Shown: positions 59,672 to 64,000 of the stretch, in pieces
Layout of the letters: every line of letters starts with the position of its first letter
Numbering within the stretch: the stretch's first letter is position 1
Assembly: GCA_026018925.1 (NCBI GenBank)
Contig: JAKSZU010000212.1
Span: 1 to 64,000, forward strand
Direction: 5' to 3'
DNA: 64,000 nt
DNA from: Tupaia tana
Lineage: Eukaryota > Chordata > Mammalia > Scandentia > Tupaiidae
Position numbers and translations under genes: made by a program
Notes under the pieces: generated by a model
The model's input: only the letters and a program-made list of their open reading frames with translations
The model's database searches: none
Told to the model about the DNA's origin: nothing

Positions 59672-61201
59672 AGCTTTGCTTGCTGGAGGCTGAATTATGA
59701 GTAGAAAATCTTCATTTCGCCTGTGCCCTGAAATATCTAGTTCCCAGTATCCATGTGGTAGCTTCTCAGAGAATGGCTCAACTCTCCTGCCTGGGAGAAA
59801 GGAGCAGAAGGGCTTATTAACAAAACAAAAGATGGAGCTGAGAGCCAGAGAGAATTCTACCTTTAAAAAAATTTTAAAAAGGAAAAATTACCAAAAAATT
59901 GAGGAGACTGGAGCAGAGAGAGACACAGACCTCAGAGACACAGAGACAGGGATAGAAGGCCAGAGGGGCTCCCTACGACACAAGCTTTGCTTGCTGGAGG
60001 CTGAATTATGAGTAGAAAATCTTCATTTCGCCTGTGCCCTGAAATATCTAGTTCCCAGTATCCATGTGGAATCTTCTCAGAGAATGGCTCAACTCTCCTG
60101 CCTGGGAGAAAGGAGCAGAAGGGCTTATTAACAAAACAAAAGATGGAGCTGAGAGCCAGAGAGAAATTCTACCTTTAAAAAAATCGTAAAAATGAAAAAT
60201 TACCAAAAAAATAGGAGGAGACAGGAGCAGAGAGAGACAGAGACCTCAGAGACACAGTGAGAGGGATAGGAGGCCAGAGGGTCTCCCTACCACACTAGCT
60301 TTGCTTGCTGGAGGCTGAATTATGAGTAGAAAATCTTCATTTCGCCTGTGCCCTGAAATATCTAGTTCCCAGTATCCATGTGGAATCTTCTCAGAGAATG
60401 GCTCAACTCTCCTGCCTGGGAGAAAGGAGCAGAAGGGCTTATTAAAAAAAACAAAAGATGGAGCTGAGAGCCAGAGAGAAATTCTACCTTTAAAAAAATT
60501 GTAAAAAGGGGAACCAGCAGTTAGTGTAATGGCTATGTCGCTGGACTCCCACGTAGTCGACCGCGGTTCGCGTCTCGGACCCGGTGGCTTACAACTCACG
60601 CCGGGGGCGAGTGCGTGCGTGCCCAGGATCCCGAGAGGAGAATGGAGGAGAAGGGATTGCGGCGTGACCATCACCCCTGGGGGGTGATTTCTCGCTTTCT
60701 GTCTCTATGTCTCTCTCTGTCTGTCTGGCGAGCGCACGCGCCCTATAGCGAAAAATACTCTCCAAAAAAAAAAAAAAATCGTAAAAAGGAAAAATTACCA
60801 AAAAAATGAGGAGACAGGAGCAGAGAGAGACAGAGACGTCAGAGACACAGAGACAGGGATAGAAGGCCAGAGGGGCTCCCTACCACACTAGCTTTCCTTG
60901 CTGGAGGCTGAATTATGAGTAGAAAATCTTCATTTCGCCTGTGCCCTGAAATATCTAGATCCCAGTATCCATGTGGAAACTTCTCAGAAAATGGCTCAAC
61001 TCTCCTGCCTGGGAGAAAGGAGCAGAAGGGCTTATTAACAAAACAAAAGATGGAGCTGAGAGCCAGAGAGAAATTCTACCTTTAAAAAATTCGTAAAAAG
61101 GAAAAATTACCAAAAAAATGAGGAGACAGGAGCAGAGAGAGACAGAGACCTCAGAGACACAGAGACAGGGATAGAAGGCCCGAGGGGCTCCCTACCACAC
61201 T
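59672..61201 (+). repeat. 1.53-kb duplicated block, copy 2 (contains SINE 10)
   Basis: Monomers start at 59672, 59983, 60297 (SINE) and 60890, matching 56581-58109. Private changes are 'tgtggtagc', 'gagagaattctacc', a C-to-T change in the 5' target duplication of the SINE, and 'tctagatccc' at 60890. Confidence 0.9.
60510..60771 (+). mobile_element. tRNA-derived SINE, copy 10
   Basis: Target duplications are at 60492-60509 (here 'aaaaaaattgtaaaaagg') and 60772-60789 (unchanged). It shares 'ccgggggcgag' with copy 9. Its 3' end reads 'gaaaaatactctcc'. A and B boxes are intact. The one-base mismatch between the two target duplications is the expected decay of a CpG. Confidence 0.92.
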
Positions 61202-64000
61202 AGCTTTGCTTGCTGGAGGCTGAATTATGAGTATAAAATCTTCATTTCGCCTGTGCCCTGAAATATCTAGTTCCCAGTATCCATGTGGAATCTTCTCAGA
61301 GAATGGCTCATCTCTCCTGCCTGGGAGAAAGGAGCAGAAGTGCTTATTAACAAAACAAAAGATGGAGCTGAGAGCCAGTGAGAAATTCTACCTTTAAAAA
61401 AATCGTAAAAATGAAAAATTACCAAAAAAATAGGAGGAGACAGGAGCAGAGAGAGAAAGAGACCTCAGAGACACAGAGACAGGGATAGAAGGCCAGAGGG
61501 GCTCCCTACCACAATAGCTTTGCTTGCTGGAGGCTGAATTATGAGTAGAAAATCTTCATTTCACCTGTGTCCTGAAATATCTGGTTCCAAGTATCCATGT
61601 GGAATCTACTCGGAGAATGGCTCAACTCTGCTGCCTGGGAGAAAGGAGCAGAAGGGCTTATTAACAAAACAAATGATGGACCTGAGAGCCAGAGAGAAAT
61701 TCTACCTTTAAAAAATCGTAAAAAGAAAAAATTACCAAAAATGAATGACGAGACAGGAGCAGAGTGAGACAGAGAACTCAGAGACACAGAGACAGGGATA
61801 GAAGGCCAGAGGGGCTCCCTACCACACGAGCTTTGCTTGCTGGAGGCTGAATTATGAGTAGAAAATCTTCATTTCGCCTGTGCCCTGAAATATCTAGTTC
61901 CCAGTATCCATGTGGTATCTTCTCAGAGAATGGCTCAACTCTCCTGCCTGGGAGAAAGGAGCAGAAGGGCTTATTAACGAAACAAAAGATGGAGCTGAGA
62001 GCCAGAGAGAAATTCTACCTTTAAAAAAATCGTAAAAAGGAAAAATTACCAAAAATAAATTTGGAGACAGGAGCAGAGAGAGACAGAGACCTCAGAGACA
62101 CAGAGACAGGTATCGAAGTCCAGAGGGGCTCCCTACCACACTAGCTTTGCTTGCTGGAGGCTGAATTATGAGTAGAGAATCTTCATTTCGCCTGTGCCCT
62201 GAAATAACTAGTTCTCAGTATCCATGTGGAATCTTCTCAGAGAATGGCTCAACTCTCCTGCCTGGGAGAAAGGAGCAGAAGGGCTTATTAACAAAACAAA
62301 TGATGGAGCTGAGAGCCAGAGAGAAATTCTACCTTTAAAAAACCGTAAAAAGAAAAAATTACCAAAAATGAATGACGAGACAGGAGCAGAGAGAGACCGA
62401 GACCTCAGAGACACAGAGACAGGGATAGAAGGCCAGAGGGGCTCCCTACCACACTAGCTTTGCTTGCTGGAGGCTGAATTATGAGTAGAAAATCTTCATT
62501 TCGCCTGTGCCCTGAAATATCTAGTTCCCAGTATCCATGTGGAATCTTCTCAGAGAATGGCTCAATTCTCCTGCCTGGGAGAAAGGAGCAGAAGGGCTTA
62601 TTAACGAAACAAAAGATGGAGCTGAGAGCCAGTGAGAAATTCTACCTTTAAAAAAATCGTAAAAATGAAAAATTACCAAAAAAATAGGAGGAGACAGGAG
62701 CAGAGAGAGAAAGAGACCTCAGAGACACAGAGACAGGGATAGAAGGCCAGAGGGGCTCCCTACCACACTAGCTTTGCTTGCTGGAGGCTGAATTATGAGT
62801 AGAAAATCTTCATTTTGCCTGTGTCCTGAAATATATAGTTCCAAGTATCCATGTGGAGTCTTCTCAGAGAATGGCTCAACTCTGCTGCCTGGGAGAAAGG
62901 AGCAGAAGGGCTTATTAACAAAACAAATGATGGAGCTGAGAGCCAGAGAGAAATTCTACCTTTAAAAAATCGTAAAAAGAAAAAATTACCAAAAATGAAT
63001 GACGAGACAGGAGCAGAGTGAGACAGAGACCTCAGAGACACAGAGACAGGGATAGAAGGCCAGAGGGGCTCCCTACCACACTAGCTTTGCTTGCTGGAGG
63101 CTGAATTATGAGTAGAAAATCTTCATTTCGCCTGTGTCCTGAAATATATAGTTCCCAGTATCCATCTGGTATCTTCTCAGAGAATGGCTCAACTCTCCTG
63201 CCTGGGAGAAAGGAGCAGAAGGGCTTATTAACAAAACAAAAGATGGAGCTGAGAGCCAGAGAGAAATTCTACCTTTAAAAAAATTGTAAAAAGGAAAAAT
63301 TACCAAAAAATTGAGGAGACTGGAGCAGAGAGAGACACAGACCTCAGAGACACAGAGACAGGGATAGAAGGCCAGAGGGGCTCCCTAACACACAAGCTTG
63401 GCTTGCTGGAGGCTGAATTATGAGTAGAAAATCTTCATTTCGCCTGTGCCCTGAAATATCTAGTTCCCAGTATCCATGTGGAATCTTCTCAGAGAATGGC
63501 TCAACTATCCTGCCTGGGAGAAAGGAGCAGAAGGGCTTATTAACAAAACAAAGGTGGAGCTGAGAGCCAGAGAGAAATTCTACCTTTAAAAAAATTTTAA
63601 AAAGGAAAAATTACCAAAAAATTGAGGAGACAGGAGCAGAGAGAGACACAGAACTCAGAGACACAGAGACAGGGACAGAAGGCCAGAGGGGCTCCCTCCG
63701 ACACAAGCTTTGCTTGCTGGAGACTGAATTATGAGTAGAAAATCTTCATTTCGCCTGTGCCCTGAAATATCTTGTTCCCAGTATCCATGTGGAAACTTCT
63801 CAGAGAATGGCTCAACTCTCCTGCCTGGGAGAAAGGAGCAGAAGGGCTTATTAACAAAACAAAAGATGGAGCTGAGAGCCAGAGAGAAATTCTACCTTTC
63901 AAAAAATCGTAAAATTGAAAAATTACCAAAAAAATAGGAGGAGACAGGAGCAGAGAGAGACAGAGAACTCAGAGACACAGTGAGAGGGATAGGAGGCCAG
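61202..64000 (+). repeat. Nine satellite monomers to the right edge (last one cut)
   Basis: Monomers start at 61202, 61516, 61829, 62143, 62456, 62770, 63083, 63395 and 63706. 61516 and 62770 are type h. 62143 is type m ('gtagagaatc', 'aactagttctcag'). 62456 is g-like. 63083, 63395 and 63706 have 'acacaagctt' or similar anchors that create HindIII sites. The last monomer ends at base 295 of its unit, so the array continues beyond the window. Confidence 0.88.

Larger units (their letters stand above)
1..64000 (+). repeat. Satellite DNA array, ~312-bp monomer, about 196 head-to-tail copies
   Basis: The anchor 'agctttgctt' followed by 'ctggaggctgaattatgag' recurs every 310-316 bp from the first base to the last, always on the + strand. 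Ten monomers are lengthened to 588-594 bp by a SINE, and three adjacent pairs are fused by a 32-bp deletion (595 bp). Monomer order is: anchor, the 'ttcatttcgcctgtgccctg' stretch, 'cccagtatccatgtggaatc', 'ttctcagagaatggctcaac', 'ctgcctgggagaaaggagca', an A-tract zone around 'tcgtaaaaaggaaaaattac', then a purine-rich tail ending 'ggggctccctaccacact'. CpG is almost limited to 'ttcgcc' and 'tcgta', as expected of methylated vertebrate heterochromatin. Monomers fall into recurring diagnostic types ordered as higher-order repeats. The array runs off both window ends. I do not recognise the family by name. A centromeric or pericentromeric location is inferred from structure. Confidence 0.98.

Noticed and set aside
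6013-60674. 103-142-residue minus-strand frames beginning MMVMPQSLLLHSP or MMVTPQSLLLHSP
   Set aside because: They are the antisense of the SINE joined to antisense satellite. They appear only where the SINE is inserted and recur with it.
1630-63929. Recurring 66-82-residue minus-strand open frames beginning MSLRSLSLSAPVSS
   Set aside because: They repeat once per satellite monomer, lie in the same part of the repeat, vary with the monomer and show no domain. The hydrophobic look comes from translating the purine-rich and A-rich strand in reverse (Ser, Leu, Phe). There is no sign of coding constraint.
5351-63937. Plus-strand open frames beginning MSRKSSFRLCPEIS or MWNLLREWLNSPAW
   Set aside because: These are again one per monomer in fixed register, ending in low-complexity Glu/Arg/Asp/Thr from the GAGACAGAG tail. 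Small indels between monomers break the frame freely.
1-64000. CRISPR array
   Set aside because: Repeats are about 312 bp and contiguous, without short direct repeats separated by unique spacers, and there are no cas genes.
1-64000. Known human alpha satellite or other named satellite
   Set aside because: The monomer length is not 171 bp and the sequence does not resemble alpha satellite. I recognise no named family, so no name is given.

Overview
The whole 64-kb window is one tandem satellite array. I see no protein-coding gene, rRNA or functional tRNA gene, and no unique-sequence island. The repeat unit is about 312 bp (range 310-316, one at 319). About 196 monomers lie head to tail on the same strand with no inversion. 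The phase used here starts each monomer at 'agctttgctt'. A monomer has a mixed 5' two thirds, then an A-tract zone, then a T-poor purine-rich tail of about 70 bp. The short open frames that recur in every monomer are by-products of the repeat.

Ten monomers are about 590 bp long. Each carries the same insertion: a 260-bp tRNA-derived SINE with Pol III A and B boxes, a CT-rich 3' part and a poly-A tail, flanked by an 18-bp target-site duplication. All ten sit at the identical base of the monomer, so a single insertion was copied as the array expanded. The insertion site (TTT/AAAA), the poly-A tail, and CpG-poor satellite beside a CpG-rich SINE suggest LINE-1-type mobilisation in a methylating vertebrate genome, most likely a mammal. 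I cannot name the species or the SINE family.

Layout. 1-4.4 kb: mixed monomers with an interrupted copy of a 9-monomer higher-order repeat (HOR). 4.4-7.8 kb: a 10-monomer block with SINE copy 1. 7.8-13.4 kb: two complete 9-monomer HOR units of about 2.81 kb. 13.7-17.1 kb: a second copy of the 10-monomer block with SINE copy 2. 17.1-21.5 kb: a shortened and a full 9-mer HOR. 21.5-29.5 kb: a SINE-rich stretch with five copies. 29.5-41 kb: more diverged monomers with a 625-bp dimer duplication, a partial HOR and one SINE. 41-54.4 kb: a second HOR family, a 7-mer of 2,191 bp plus 2,159-bp copies that carry a 32-bp deletion, interleaved with 4- and 2-monomer blocks. 54.4-64 kb: mixed monomers with a 1.53-kb duplicated block containing the last two SINEs.

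Nested HORs, chimeric monomers and a shared deletion point to repeated unequal exchange or conversion. That fits centromeric or pericentromeric heterochromatin. No CENP-B box is visible. All repeat identities were judged by eye, not by alignment.
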